From contig NZ_CANMQQ010000002.1 in the NCBI RefSeq assembly GCF_947500045.1, forward strand, positions 310,001 through 374,000: a stretch of DNA of 64,000 bases, in the 5' to 3' direction. Shown one piece after another: positions 33,622 to 43,559 of the stretch. Under the pieces are notes generated by a model, which saw only the letters and a list, made by a program, of their open reading frames with translations, was not told the origin of the DNA and made no database searches. A program made the position numbers and the translations under genes. Within the stretch, counting starts at the first letter, position 1. Every line of letters starts with the position of its first letter. The stretch is from an uncultured Ruegeria sp. Lineage in GTDB: Bacteria > Pseudomonadota > Alphaproteobacteria > Rhodobacterales > Rhodobacteraceae.

Positions 33622-34929
33622 ATGGACGCGCGTTCTATTATCGCCAAGTTGCGCCGCCACAAAGTACCGACACAGGCCGAGTTGCACTGGTTTGCTCAGG
33701 GACTGGCGGATGGCGGCGTCAGTGACGCGCAGGCGGGGGCCTTTGCCATGGCGGTTTGCATGGGTGGGCTGGGCGCGCAGGGTCGGGCTGATCTGACTGT
33801 TGCCATGCGTGACAGTGGCGAAGTACTGACTTGGGATGTGGATGGCCCGGTGATCGACAAGCACTCGACCGGTGGGGTCGGTGATTGCGTCAGCCTTGTA
33901 CTCGCCCCGGCGCTGGCGGAATGCGGGGCCTATGTTCCGATGATTTCGGGCCGGGGGCTGGGCCATACCGGTGGTACGCTTGATAAGCTCGAGGCGATCC
34001 CCGGCGTCACGACACAGGTCGGGCAGGCGCGGTTGGCGCAGATCCTAGATGAGGTCGGGGCCGCCATTGTTGGTGCGACCGGTCAGATCGCCCCTGCAGA
34101 TAAGCGGCTTTATGCGGTGCGGGATGTGACGGCGACGGTGGAAAGTCTCGATTTGATTACCGCATCGATCCTGTCCAAAAAGCTGGCCGCCAGCCCCGAT
34201 GCACTGGTGCTGGACGTCAAGGTGGGCAGCGGCGCGTTCATGAAAACACTTGATGATGCGCGCGGGCTGGCGCAGGCGTTGGTCGAGACCGCAAATGCGG
34301 CTGGTTGCCGGACCTCGGCAGTGATCACCGATATGAACCAACCTTTGGCCCCGGCGCTGGGTAATGCGCTGGAAGTGGCTGAGGTCATGAAAGTTATGAC
34401 CAGTGGGCAGACTTCGCCCTTGGCCGAAATTTCTGCCGAACTGGGCGGCGTGTTGATGGCGGATGCGGGCATGTGTGTGTCGGCTGAAGAAGGTCGGGCA
34501 AAGATCGCTGAGGTGATCCGAGATGGCCGGGCCGCCGAACGGTTCGGTCGTATGATGGCAGCCGTCGGAGGCCCAGTACATTTCGTCGATACCTGGGCGC
34601 GGTTCCTGCCTGAAGCCAGCGTTATTCAAGAAGTACCTGCGCCGCGCGACGGGTATATCTCAGCCATAAATGGTGAGGCGCTGGGCCTGATCGTGGTCGC
34701 ATTAGGTGGTGGACGGCAGGTCGAAAGTGATGAGATCGACCCGGCGGTTGGATTGTCGGGCATCTTGCGATTGGGTCAGCACGTCCAGAAAGGCGCACCT
34801 TTGGCCGTGGTCCACGCCGCGCGCGAAGATGCGGCGCGACTGGCGTCCGAGGCGGTGCTGAATGCGATATCGCTCAGCGATGCGCCTGTAGATCAACCGC
34901 CGCATGTGCACGAAAGGATCAGCGCATGA
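33622..34929 (+). CDS. deoA: Thymidine phosphorylase
   Basis: A 435-residue enzyme that splits thymidine with phosphate to thymine and deoxyribose 1-phosphate. It shows KHSTGGVGD (phosphate loop), the family signature SGRGLGHTGGTLDKLE, and DVKVGSGAFM. Full length for the family. Its stop overlaps the deoB ATG (ATGA), so the two are translationally coupled. Confidence 0.97.
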   Translation: MDARSIIAKLRRHKVPTQAELHWFAQGLADGGVSDAQAGAFAMAVCMGGLGAQGRADLTVAMRDSGEVLTWDVDGPVIDKHSTGGVGDCVSLVLAPALAECGAYVPMISGRGLGHTGGTLDKLEAIPGVTTQVGQARLAQILDEVGAAIVGATGQIAPADKRLYAVRDVTATVESLDLITASILSKKLAASPDALVLDVKVGSGAFMKTLDDARGLAQALVETANAAGCRTSAVITDMNQPLAPALGNALEVAEVMKVMTSGQTSPLAEISAELGGVLMADAGMCVSAEEGRAKIAEVIRDGRAAERFGRMMAAVGGPVHFVDTWARFLPEASVIQEVPAPRDGYISAINGEALGLIVVALGGGRQVESDEIDPAVGLSGILRLGQHVQKGAPLAVVHAAREDAARLASEAVLNAISLSDAPVDQPPHVHERISA

Positions 34930-36137
34930 GCCGCGCCTTTCTTGTCGTGATGGATTCAGTTGGTATCGGCGGCGCGCCGGATGCCGACCAGTTCTATAAC
35001 GGCACCACGCCTGATACTAGTGCGAACACGGTGGCCCATATTGCCCAGGCATGTGCCGCAGGGCGCGCGGAAGATGGGCGCTCGGGACCGCTGCATCTGC
35101 CCAATCTGGATGCGCTTGGACTTGGCGCTGCGACGCGCTTGGCTTCAGGTGCGCCAACACCGGGGCTAGAGGCAGAGCCGCAGGGTCGATGGGGCTGCGC
35201 GCGTGAACATTCACCGGGTAAGGATACGCCTTCAGGGCATTGGGAACTGGCGGGTTTGCCTGTGCCGTGGGACTGGCATTATTTCCCGGATGGTCAGCCT
35301 GCGTTTCCCGAAACGCTGAGCGTTGCTGCCGCAGAAGCGGCGGGGACCGAAGGTATATTGGGCAATTGCCACGCCTCGGGTACGGCGATAATTGCCGAAT
35401 TGGGCGCGGAGCATATGAGGACCGGCTGGCCGATCTGCTATACGTCTGCCGACAGCGTGTTCCAGATTGCGGCGCATGAAGATAGCTTTGGCCTTGATCG
35501 TTTGCTGGATATGTGCAGGGCACTTGCGCCTCGATTACATGAGATGAAGGTTGGTCGCGTAATCGCGCGACCTTTCATCGGATCACCTGAGACGGGATTT
35601 ACCCGGACCACCAACCGCAAGGACTTTGCCATCGTCCCACCGGCACCCGTACTGACAAATTGGGTGCAGGACGCAGGCCGCAGCGTACATGCCGTGGGCA
35701 AGATCGGTGATATCCTTTCGATGCAGGGGATCGACACGCTGCACAAAGGTTCGGACGCTGAATTGATGGGCCATCTGTCCGACCTTGTGGACAAGGCTAA
35801 CGATGGCAGCCTGACTTTCGCCAATTTCGTGGAATTTGACAGCCTTTATGGCCATCGCCGGGACATCAGCGGCTATGCCCGCGCGTTAGAGTGGTTCGAC
35901 CGTGAGATTGGCAAGATCGTGCAAAAACTGCACCCCGGGGACCTGTTGCTGCTGACCGCAGATCACGGTAATGACCCTAGCTGGACCGGCACGGACCACA
36001 CGCGTGAACAAGTGCCAGTACTGATTGCGGGGCAAGGTTCGGGCGGGATTGGCTGTGTCAACTTCGCCGACGTTGCCACCAGCATCGCACACCACCTGAA
36101 CATCCCGGCGCAAGGGCCGGGGCGGAGTTTTCTATGA
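34926..36137 (+). CDS. deoB: Phosphopentomutase
   Basis: A 403-residue alkaline-phosphatase-superfamily mutase that converts (deoxy)ribose 1-phosphate to the 5-phosphate. The N-terminal metal motif VVMDSVGIGGAPDAD, the Thr of TPDTSANT that becomes phosphorylated, and the C-terminal TADHGNDP motif are all present. It uses the product of deoA. The ATG overlaps the deoA stop and its own stop overlaps the add ATG. Confidence 0.97.
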   Translation: MSRAFLVVMDSVGIGGAPDADQFYNGTTPDTSANTVAHIAQACAAGRAEDGRSGPLHLPNLDALGLGAATRLASGAPTPGLEAEPQGRWGCAREHSPGKDTPSGHWELAGLPVPWDWHYFPDGQPAFPETLSVAAAEAAGTEGILGNCHASGTAIIAELGAEHMRTGWPICYTSADSVFQIAAHEDSFGLDRLLDMCRALAPRLHEMKVGRVIARPFIGSPETGFTRTTNRKDFAIVPPAPVLTNWVQDAGRSVHAVGKIGDILSMQGIDTLHKGSDAELMGHLSDLVDKANDGSLTFANFVEFDSLYGHRRDISGYARALEWFDREIGKIVQKLHPGDLLLLTADHGNDPSWTGTDHTREQVPVLIAGQGSGGIGCVNFADVATSIAHHLNIPAQGPGRSFL

Positions 36138-37120
36138 CCGTGGCCGACTTGCCCAAGATCGAACTGCACCTGCATCACGAAGGCGCTGCACCTCCGGCTT
36201 TCATCCGTCAGCTCGCGCATGAAAAGCGCGTGGATCTGAGCCGTATCTTCAAATCCGATGGCTCTTACGATTTTCGCAATTTTGCCCATTTCCTCAGTGT
36301 TTATGAGGCCGCTTGCGAAGTTCTGAAGTCGCCAGAAGATTTCCGCCGCCTGACACTGGCCATTCTGGAAGAGAGCGCTGCCAACGGTGTCGTGTACTCT
36401 GAAACCTTCCTAAGTCCTGACTTTTGTGGCGGTGGTGATTTGCTGGCGTGGAAAGATTACCTGACGGCGATCCAGGACGCAGCCGATGAGGCCGAGCGCA
36501 AGTTTGGTATTACCCTGCGCGGTGTTGTGACCTGCGTGCGCCATTTCGGGCCGGAACAGGCCAAGCGCAGCGCCCATTGTGCAGCTGAAACTGCGGGGGA
36601 ATGGATCACGGGCTTTGGTATGGGCGGTAACGAAGCCGTTGGAGCGCAGGGTGATTTCAAATGGGCGTTCGAGTGCGCACGCGAGGCTGGCTTGCGGTTG
36701 ACCACACATGCGGGCGAGTTCGGCGGCCCCGAAAGTGTACGCGACGCTGTCCGTGATCTGGGGGTTGAGCGTGTGGGACATGGTGTCCGGGCCATTGAGG
36801 ACCCGGATCTTGTGCATGAGCTGGTCGACCGGGGCATCACGCTAGAGGTTTGTCCGGGATCAAACGTGGTTCTGGGCCTGTTTCCCGATTTCGCCGCCCA
36901 TCCGATTGCAAAACTGCGCGATGCAGGCGTAAAGGTCACGGTGTCCACCGACGATCCGCCGTTTTTCCATACCACGATGCGGCGCGAATATGAGATGCTG
37001 GGCGCGGCATTCGGCTGGCAGGTCGAAGATTTTGCAGCCTTGAATGAAACGGCCCTGAACGCGGCCTTTTGCGATGAAGAGACCCGCGCGCGGGTCAAGA
37101 AAAGACTGGAGACATCATGA
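36134..37120 (+). CDS. add: Adenosine deaminase family enzyme
   Basis: A 328-residue zinc hydrolase. Metal motif HLHHEGA (residues 12-18), then HAGE with the catalytic Glu, GHG, and STDDPPFF with the zinc-binding Asp. True adenosine deaminases usually have HLHLDG; the Glu and the STDDP-PFF ending are closer to adenine deaminase or aminodeoxyfutalosine-type relatives, so the exact purine substrate is uncertain. The operon context argues for nucleoside salvage. Starts and stops overlap neighbours by 4 bases. Confidence 0.85.
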   Translation: MTVADLPKIELHLHHEGAAPPAFIRQLAHEKRVDLSRIFKSDGSYDFRNFAHFLSVYEAACEVLKSPEDFRRLTLAILEESAANGVVYSETFLSPDFCGGGDLLAWKDYLTAIQDAADEAERKFGITLRGVVTCVRHFGPEQAKRSAHCAAETAGEWITGFGMGGNEAVGAQGDFKWAFECAREAGLRLTTHAGEFGGPESVRDAVRDLGVERVGHGVRAIEDPDLVHELVDRGITLEVCPGSNVVLGLFPDFAAHPIAKLRDAGVKVTVSTDDPPFFHTTMRREYEMLGAAFGWQVEDFAALNETALNAAFCDEETRARVKKRLETS

Positions 37121-37749
37121 GCGATCACCTGACCGTCGTCGACCACCCGCTGGTGCAGCACAAACTGACGCTCATGCGGGACAAGGGTACCTCGACCGCC
37201 GTGTTCCGGCAGTTGCTGCGCGAGATCACGCTGCTGCTGGCTTATGAGGTCACACGCGAGATGCAATTGACCACGCGCCACATCGAAACTCCGATGGAAG
37301 AGATGGACGCGCCCATTCTGGCGGGTAAGAAACTGGCTTTGGTTTCGATCTTGCGGGCTGGAAACGGCATGCTGGACGGGGTGTTGGAACTGATCCCATC
37401 GGCCCGCGTTGGGTTCGTGGGGCTTTACCGGGACGAAGAGACGTTGAAACCGGTTCAGTATTATTTCAAAGCGCCCGAAGGGCTGAAGGATCGTTTGGTC
37501 ATTGCCGTTGACCCGATGCTGGCCACGGGCAACAGCTCGGCTGCGGCGATTGATCTGCTGAAAGAGCAGGGTGCGACAGATATCCGCTTTCTCTGCCTGC
37601 TGGCCGCTCCGGAAGGCGTGGCGCGCATGAAAGAGGCACACCCTGATGTCAAGATCGTCACGGCAGCGCTGGACCGAGAGTTGAACTCCAAGGGCTATAT
37701 CATGCCGGGGCTTGGGGATGCCGGGGACCGGATGTTCGGAACCAAATAG
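37117..37749 (+). CDS. upp: Uracil phosphoribosyltransferase
   Basis: A 210-residue enzyme making UMP from uracil and PRPP. The PRPP-binding motif [17 protein letters not shown] and the [14 protein letters not shown] segment are present, together with the C-terminal uracil-binding [12 protein letters not shown]. It is the last gene of cdd-deoA-deoB-add-upp and uses uracil released by the pathway. It ends 3 bases before a convergent gene. Confidence 0.97.
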   Translation: MSDHLTVVDHPLVQHKLTLMRDKGTSTAVFRQLLREITLLLAYEVTREMQLTTRHIETPMEEMDAPILAGKKLALVSILRAGNGMLDGVLELIPSARVGFVGLYRDEETLKPVQYYFKAPEGLKDRLVIAVDPMLATGNSSAAAIDLLKEQGATDIRFLCLLAAPEGVARMKEAHPDVKIVTAALDRELNSKGYIMPGLGDAGDRMFGTK

Positions 37750-37752
37750 GCG

Positions 37753-38766
37753 CTACTGACCGCAGATATTCTGCAGCCGGACCCAATCGCGGTCCGGCAA
37801 TACCTGTTCCAATGTGCGGCCCGCCATTGGATCGGCTTCAATCAAGCCAAGCACCGACTCACCCGTTATATCAAGCGCATAGGCATAGGGTGTCGAAGGC
37901 AGCGCGGCCTGCGCGAACACCGCCAGAAGATCGCCATCATCAAGCTGCGGCTGAGGGCCAGACAGGACCTCTTCGGTGTAAGTGTCCACGATCTTGGGTG
38001 TCAACTCTCCGGTGGTTAGTAGCCGAAATGCAGCAGTTGGGCCCGTTCGGTTCAACAGGTCATCCAACGGATCCTGCTGTGTTGCGCGCGCGCGCGCGGC
38101 AATCACGTACCCTGCTGCAACGGCGGGGTCTTCGTGATCCTCTACCAAGGCCCGATTCAGTAGGACTGTACCCCCCGGCAAGCTCAGACTGTCCGGCAGA
38201 CCTGCAGGAAGAATCACAATTTTGCGGACTCCGGTGCGCCGCGCCAACCGATCCAATGAATCCAGGGCATCTGGAGATGAACAGGCCTTGCCCGAGACCC
38301 TTTCGATCCGCTGCAGGATCGTATCGCCAATCTCTTGCCGCTTAACCTCGGGTACTACGGCAACGACGTGGCGCTGCAAGGCACCGGGCAGCCACAGTAA
38401 TAGAACCGCAACAACCGCAATCAAGACACCTGCAACGCTGAGCCAGCGTAAACGTCCGGGATGCGGTCTGGCGCGGTCGATGGCGCGTTGCAGACGGTCA
38501 ATCGCATCAATCATGGTGGTTTCCGATTGCGCGAGTTCCAGCGTTTCGCCTGGATCACCATCTGGATTGAATACCGCAGGAAAAGCTCCGGGGTTCTGTC
38601 GCTCTAACGCGGCCAGTGACCAGTGGGTGAGGGCGCTGTCATTGAAATCCGAGATCGTCAGGGTGGCTTCGCCAATCGAGACCACAACCTCGCGCCGTTG
38701 CGCATTCGGCGAGGGGCGCCACAGACCGGTGGCTTCGATCCGCTGATACTGTTTAAGTGCGGTCAT
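37753..38766 (-). CDS. Membrane-anchored protein resembling an inactive M48 peptidase
   Basis: A 337-residue protein: cytoplasmic N-terminal 105 residues, one transmembrane helix (about 107-127), and a C-terminal domain. Residues 196-209 (LPGGTVLLNRALVE) match the strand-turn that precedes the HExxH helix in M48 peptidases such as BepA and HtpX. Where HExxH should be, residues 215-224 read AVAAGYVIAA, with no His or Glu. I infer a pseudo-peptidase that may bind but not cut proteins. It is convergent with upp. No partner gene is evident. Confidence 0.7.
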   Translation of the reverse strand: MTALKQYQRIEATGLWRPSPNAQRREVVVSIGEATLTISDFNDSALTHWSLAALERQNPGAFPAVFNPDGDPGETLELAQSETTMIDAIDRLQRAIDRARPHPGRLRWLSVAGVLIAVVAVLLLWLPGALQRHVVAVVPEVKRQEIGDTILQRIERVSGKACSSPDALDSLDRLARRTGVRKIVILPAGLPDSLSLPGGTVLLNRALVEDHEDPAVAAGYVIAARARATQQDPLDDLLNRTGPTAAFRLLTTGELTPKIVDTYTEEVLSGPQPQLDDGDLLAVFAQAALPSTPYAYALDITGESVLGLIEADPMAGRTLEQVLPDRDWVRLQNICGQ

Positions 38767-38897
38767 GAGGTAATGCTGCTCGAGTATTATTTTGACCTGA
38801 GTCTAGCATGTTGAATTCCAACGGCGCAAACCTGTTGGACAGGGTTCCGGAAATATGCTGACTGTGCCGTGCCGGGATAACCGAAATTGCAACAAAG

Positions 38898-39842
38898 GTG
38901 GGCGTACAGGTGGAACAAAACAAATCCGCATTTTACGCGTCCATGCTGATGATCGGTGCGATGGCAATTATCGGGGTCATCGACAACTATGTGATTCGTC
39001 TGGCCGAGATCATCGGGCTTTGGCAATTCCACCTGAGCCGCGCCCTGTTGATGCTGCCGCTGATTGTCTGCTTGTCGCTGCTGGGCTTGGGCAGTCTCAG
39101 GCCGCGCCGTTTTGGCGTAGTCGCGCTGCGCAGCATCCTGTTCACGTTTGCGATGCTGTTCTATTTCAGTGCATTGGCGTTGATGCCGATTGCGCAAGCG
39201 TTGGCCGGATTGTTTACATCACCAATCTTTGTGCTGATCATATCGGCCCTGTTCCTAAAGCAAAATATCGGCCCTTGGAGGATTACCGCAGCCCTGTTGG
39301 GCTTTGCCGGTATCCTTTGTGTGCTGCAACCCGACCCTCAGGCCTTTGACGTTAGAACCCTGCTGCCAGTGGCCGGTGGGTTTTGCTATGCGCTGAGTGC
39401 GGTTGTGACGCGTGCATATTGTTCCAACGAAAGCACCGTCGCGTTGCTGGCCGGATTGGTTGTGACGCTCGCCATCGCGGGGGCAGTGGGGTTGATCTGG
39501 CTGGCGCTTTTCCCGGTTGAGGTTCCGACGGGACCAGATGGTTTTGTAATGCGCGGCTGGGTCTGGCCCATGCACGATGCCTTATTTTGGGTCGTGGTGC
39601 AGGCGGTCTTTTCCACGATTGCGGTCTTTATGTTGATCAAAGCCTATCAACTGGGCGAGCCGTCATATGTCGCTGTGTTCGAATACTCAGTCATGATCTT
39701 TGGGCCTCTGTTTGGCTGGGTGGCCCTGGGGCAGTCAGTTGGTGCGATGCAGATCATTGGAATTGCGATGATCGCAACAGCCGGGGTTTTGCTGGGCTGG
39801 AGAGAGCGTCAATTGCAATCAAGGCAATCGCAGGCGGGCTGA
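38898..39842 (+). CDS. EamA/DMT-family transporter
   Basis: A 314-residue integral membrane protein with ten predicted helices in two EamA repeats (about residues 10-145 and 155-300). Typical family features are the LMPIAQALAGLFTSPIFVL segment in the first repeat and EPSYVAVFEYSVMIFGPLFGW in the second. Such proteins export amino acids or other metabolites, but substrate cannot be deduced. The start is GTG at 38898 or GTG at 38910. Confidence 0.88.
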   Translation: MGVQVEQNKSAFYASMLMIGAMAIIGVIDNYVIRLAEIIGLWQFHLSRALLMLPLIVCLSLLGLGSLRPRRFGVVALRSILFTFAMLFYFSALALMPIAQALAGLFTSPIFVLIISALFLKQNIGPWRITAALLGFAGILCVLQPDPQAFDVRTLLPVAGGFCYALSAVVTRAYCSNESTVALLAGLVVTLAIAGAVGLIWLALFPVEVPTGPDGFVMRGWVWPMHDALFWVVVQAVFSTIAVFMLIKAYQLGEPSYVAVFEYSVMIFGPLFGWVALGQSVGAMQIIGIAMIATAGVLLGWRERQLQSRQSQAG

Positions 39843-40049
39843 CAGCGGGCAGGAATCGGAATTGCTGGCTGGGCTCGTTTCTCAGAAGTGGTCAAATGCG
39901 TCTTCATACACGGCTTTGTTCATAGATTTCCGGCGAAACGTGTCAAAGTTGACCCAATTTCGCCGCAAATGTGGCAAAACTAAGCCCCTTTGAGGCACAT
40001 AGGTTTCACCCTTCTGAATTGTTTGAAGGTGCCAAAAGGGGGAAGGCAC

Positions 40050-40820
40050 GTGTTAGAAGTAGTGAGTGTTTCGGGGTATTCGAAACAAAAAGACAGAGGC
40101 CTGAGGGCCTTTTCGGGGACAGCTGTGTCAGTGCGTCGTGGGGGCCTGCTGCACGGAACCAAGGTTGCAACAACCAGCGGTTGGAAACCGGTTGAAAGAC
40201 TGGTCGCAGGTGATCTGGTGCGAACACTGGATCATGGCTTTTGCGAGCTCAGACGCGCCAGCGTCGACCGTATCGTTGTTCCCGAGGATGAGCGACGGGC
40301 CGAGCATCTGCCGGTGCTTGTCCCGTCGCGCGCGGCCTACAACGGACGGCCCGTCTGGTTGATGCCTGAACAGGGCATGGCGCTGGATCAGGGAAAGCTG
40401 GGGCTGGGGGTCGAGGGGATATCAATCGTGCCCGCCCGCATGCTCAGCGGTGTGGCGCAGTTGCAATCTCGGGCACCGGCCCAAACCTTTGATGTCACGT
40501 CATTGTTTTTTGATGACGATGAAGTTGTCTTTATTGAGGGTGGTTTTCAGGCCTATTGTCCGGCGGGCAGGATGACTGGTGCTGCAGGTGCGACTGGCAC
40601 CTATCAGGTTGCTGACGCCGAGGATGCCGATCTGCTGATCGACGCGGTTGCGATCAAGGGTGATATATCGCCCCTCGCGAACCCGTTGGGCGCACTGCCT
40701 GCGCCGGTCCCACAGGATCCGATTTTCCCGATACGTCCACAGGTCGGAGTGCGACGCCCGGGGCGTCCGGGCAGACCCGACGTCCCAGCACTGTTTCTGC
40801 GGCCTGAATGGCAGAACTGA
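40050..40820 (+). CDS. Hint-domain protein lacking the catalytic cysteine
   Basis: A 256-residue protein with a Hint (hedgehog/intein) fold near residues 31-170: GTKVATTSGWKPVERLVAGD, the paired VRTLDHG turn, LPVLVPSRAAY and the VFIEGGFQAYCPAG end. Rhodobacterales Hint proteins normally have a Cys just before the GTxIAT strand (CFTPGT); here the stretch is RGGLLHGT, without Cys, so autocleavage is unlikely. The Pro- and Arg-rich C-terminal 50 residues are disordered. GTG at 40050 is chosen because of a strong GGGGGAAGG site; a TTG 20 codons earlier is an alternative. Confidence 0.75.
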   Translation: MLEVVSVSGYSKQKDRGLRAFSGTAVSVRRGGLLHGTKVATTSGWKPVERLVAGDLVRTLDHGFCELRRASVDRIVVPEDERRAEHLPVLVPSRAAYNGRPVWLMPEQGMALDQGKLGLGVEGISIVPARMLSGVAQLQSRAPAQTFDVTSLFFDDDEVVFIEGGFQAYCPAGRMTGAAGATGTYQVADAEDADLLIDAVAIKGDISPLANPLGALPAPVPQDPIFPIRPQVGVRRPGRPGRPDVPALFLRPEWQN

Positions 40821-40831
40821 CCCGTCGTTAG

Positions 40832-40869
40832 GAAAAACAATGCAGGCGCATGGTATCACGCGCCTGCAT
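40832..40869 (-). terminator. Terminator of the beta-oxidation operon
   Basis: A perfect 10-base-pair stem (ATGCAGGCGC with GCGCCTGCAT) and a 10-base loop, followed on the minus strand by TTGTTTTTCC. It lies just after the hydratase/dehydrogenase stop. Confidence 0.88.
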
Positions 40870-40876
40870 CAATCGA

Positions 40877-43078
40877 CTACGCGGCTTTTGCTTCGGGTGA
40901 GAAGCGCCCGTAAAAGCTCTGCCCTTTATCCGCCATCTCGCGTAGCAGCGCCGGGCAGGTGAAACGCTCGCCATAGGCTTCGGCCAGTTGATCGCAGCGT
41001 TCAGCGGCATAAGGCGTGCCGATGATGTCGAGCCAGCTGAGCGGACCGCCCGACCAAGGTGCAAAGCCCCAGCCAAGGATCGCGCCCACGTCGCCTTCGC
41101 GGATATCTTCCAGAACGCCTTCTTCCAGCGCGCGAACCGCTTCAAGAACCTGTGCGAACATCAGACGTTCCTGCACTTCGATCAGGTCAGGCTGGTTTTC
41201 AGCCAACGGGTATTTCTGCTGTAGCCCTTTCCAGTACTCGACGCGTTTTCCTTTCTCGTCATAGTCGAAGAAGCCAGCATTGGCCTTGCGACCCAAGCGA
41301 CCCTGTTCTTCCATCCAGAAGATCAAATCATCCGAGGGGCTTTCGGGATAGTCATCTCCCATCGCCGCTTTTGTGGCCCGCGCGATTTTGGCACCAAGAT
41401 CAATCGAGGTCTCATCCGTCAACTGGATCGGTCCCACCGGGAAGCCCAACTGGCGCGCGGCATTGTCAATCAGAACGGGGCTGACGCCCTCGGTGATCAT
41501 ACGCGCACCCTCGTTGATGTAGGGAATGATGCAGCGGTTGGCATAGAAAAAGCGCGCATCGTTGACCACGATTGGCGTCTTCCGGATTTGACGCACATAG
41601 TCCAGCGCCTTGGCAACCGCACGATCGCCAGTTTCGCGGCCCTTAATGATCTCGACCAGGAACATCTTTTCAACTGGTGAGAAGAAGTGGATGCCAATGA
41701 ATTGCTCGGGCCGCACGCTGGCCTTTGCCAAATCAGTGATCGGCAGGGTCGAGGTGTTCGAGGCAAAGATGCAATCCTCAGGGATGATCGCCTCGACCTT
41801 CTTGGTCATCTCGGCCTTCACGCTCGGGTCTTCGAACACGGCCTCGATGATCAGATCACAGCCTTTCAGGTGATCCAGATCCGAGGTCGCGGTAATTTGG
41901 CCCAGCATGGCCTCTTTCTTTTCAGGCGTTGCTTTGCCGCGCTTGATGCCCTTGTCCATGTAGCTTTCGCTATAGGCCTTGCCCTTGTCGGCAGCTTCTT
42001 GATCACGGTCGATTAGAACGACCTCCATCCCAGCTTGTGCCGAGACCAAGGCGATACCGGCCCCCATCATGCCCGCGCCCAGAACGCCGATCTTCTTGAC
42101 CCGCTGGTCGGGCACATCCTTGGGCCGTACGGCACCTTTCTCCAGCGCCTCCTTGTTCAGGAACAGCGACCGGATCATCGCCGAGGACGAAGGGTTCATC
42201 AGGACATTGGTAAACCAGCGGGCTTCGATCTTCAGGGCGGTGTCGAAGTCAACCAGCGCGCCTTCGTAGATCGAACTCAGCAACGCTTTGGCTGCCGGGA
42301 ACGCGCCTTGGGTCTTGCCGTTGACCATGGCACTTGCACCGACAAAGGTCATGAAACCAGCGGGGTGGTACGGCGCGCCGCCGGGCATCTTGTAGCCCTT
42401 GGCATCCCACGGTTTGACTAAATCGGCATCCTTGGCGTTCAGAACCCACTCTTTCGCCGCGGCGACTGGATCGTCTGACACAGCGTCGATCAGTTGTGCG
42501 CCCTTAGCCTTGGCCGGGTCCATCATCTTGCCCTCCAGCAGGACCGGGGCGGCGGCCATCGCACCAACCATACGGCTGTAGCGCATGGTGCCACCGCCAC
42601 CGGGAAAGATACCCAGCATAATCTCTGGCAAACCGATCTTGGCTTTCGGATTGTTGGTCATGACACGGTGATGGCAGGCCAGCGCGATCTCGGTTCCGAT
42701 CCCGGCGCAGGTGCCATTGATGGCACAAGCCACTGGCTTGCCGCCTTTCTTGGATTTGGGGTCCATCCCAGCCAACTCAAGTTTGCGCAGGATGTGGTGG
42801 CCACTCATGACGAAATCGAACAGAGCTTGCGCCGGTTCATCCCCAGCTTCCTGACGGATCGTGGCCAGTGTGCTCAGGTCCATGCCACCCGCAAACGAGC
42901 CTTCTTTGCCGCTGGTGATGACGATGCCTTTGATCTCATCATCCGCCAGTGCCTGATCGATCAGTTCACCGACCAGAGTAAAGGCCTCGCGGGATAGGAC
43001 GTTCATGGATTTACCCGGGACATCCCAAGTGATGAATGCAACGCCGTCCGCGTCTTTGCTCAGAGTGAAATCAGTCAT
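40877..43078 (-). CDS. fadJ: Fatty acid oxidation multifunctional enzyme (enoyl-CoA hydratase / 3-hydroxyacyl-CoA dehydrogenase)
   Basis: A 733-residue fusion. N-terminal crotonase domain (ACAINGTCAGIGTEIALACH), then the NAD-binding Rossmann domain (IGVLGAGMMGAGIALVSAQAG) and the C-terminal dehydrogenase domains with HFFSPVEKMFLVEI. It hydrates enoyl-CoA and oxidises the 3-hydroxyacyl-CoA. ATG at 43078 overlaps the end of the cupin gene by 8 bases. Thiolase lies two genes upstream in the same transcript, so together they complete a beta-oxidation cycle. Confidence 0.95.
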   Translation of the reverse strand: MTDFTLSKDADGVAFITWDVPGKSMNVLSREAFTLVGELIDQALADDEIKGIVITSGKEGSFAGGMDLSTLATIRQEAGDEPAQALFDFVMSGHHILRKLELAGMDPKSKKGGKPVACAINGTCAGIGTEIALACHHRVMTNNPKAKIGLPEIMLGIFPGGGGTMRYSRMVGAMAAAPVLLEGKMMDPAKAKGAQLIDAVSDDPVAAAKEWVLNAKDADLVKPWDAKGYKMPGGAPYHPAGFMTFVGASAMVNGKTQGAFPAAKALLSSIYEGALVDFDTALKIEARWFTNVLMNPSSSAMIRSLFLNKEALEKGAVRPKDVPDQRVKKIGVLGAGMMGAGIALVSAQAGMEVVLIDRDQEAADKGKAYSESYMDKGIKRGKATPEKKEAMLGQITATSDLDHLKGCDLIIEAVFEDPSVKAEMTKKVEAIIPEDCIFASNTSTLPITDLAKASVRPEQFIGIHFFSPVEKMFLVEIIKGRETGDRAVAKALDYVRQIRKTPIVVNDARFFYANRCIIPYINEGARMITEGVSPVLIDNAARQLGFPVGPIQLTDETSIDLGAKIARATKAAMGDDYPESPSDDLIFWMEEQGRLGRKANAGFFDYDEKGKRVEYWKGLQQKYPLAENQPDLIEVQERLMFAQVLEAVRALEEGVLEDIREGDVGAILGWGFAPWSGGPLSWLDIIGTPYAAERCDQLAEAYGERFTCPALLREMADKGQSFYGRFSPEAKAA

Positions 43079-43559
43079 TGTCTTCTCCAATCTGATCAGC
43101 CGTCAGCGGGCTGCCATCCTTGCGGGTGAAGGCGAAACCGTCGGGGTTAAACTTCACCATCATATCTAAGTCGCTGTAATAGCCGGTCTCGGTCGGGGTC
43201 CGTGTGCCCACCACTAGGAAGGTCACAGGCGCATCGGTTTTGTTCACTAGGTGATGTCCATTGGCTTCACCGGCAGGCCAGGCAGCGCAATCGCCGGGCT
43301 GCATTTCGTGCTCACCATCATCGTCGATCAGCGTACAGGTGCCGCTTAGCATGATGGCGAACTCATCCTGCTCCATGTGGTAATGGCGCAGCGAAGATAG
43401 GCCGCCCGGCTCAAGCCGCACGATGTTGACGCCAAATTGCGTCAAACCGTTCGCATCGCCCAAGGGCTGGACGTAACGGTCGTCGCCTGCTTTCGCAAGC
43501 TTGCCGGGATAGCCTGAACCGTTCCGAAACGGGATTTGAGAAAGATCGATCTTGGGCAT
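43071..43559 (-). CDS. Cupin-domain protein in the beta-oxidation operon
   Basis: A 162-residue single cupin. The first motif has the metal ligands SSLRHYHMEQDEFAIMLSG and the second has PAGEANGHHLVNKTD, so metal binding is likely. Its ATG overlaps the thiolase stop (TGATG), and its stop overlaps the start of the multifunctional enzyme, so it is tightly embedded between them. The role in acyl-CoA metabolism is unknown. Confidence 0.85.
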   Translation of the reverse strand: MPKIDLSQIPFRNGSGYPGKLAKAGDDRYVQPLGDANGLTQFGVNIVRLEPGGLSSLRHYHMEQDEFAIMLSGTCTLIDDDGEHEMQPGDCAAWPAGEANGHHLVNKTDAPVTFLVVGTRTPTETGYYSDLDMMVKFNPDGFAFTRKDGSPLTADQIGEDND

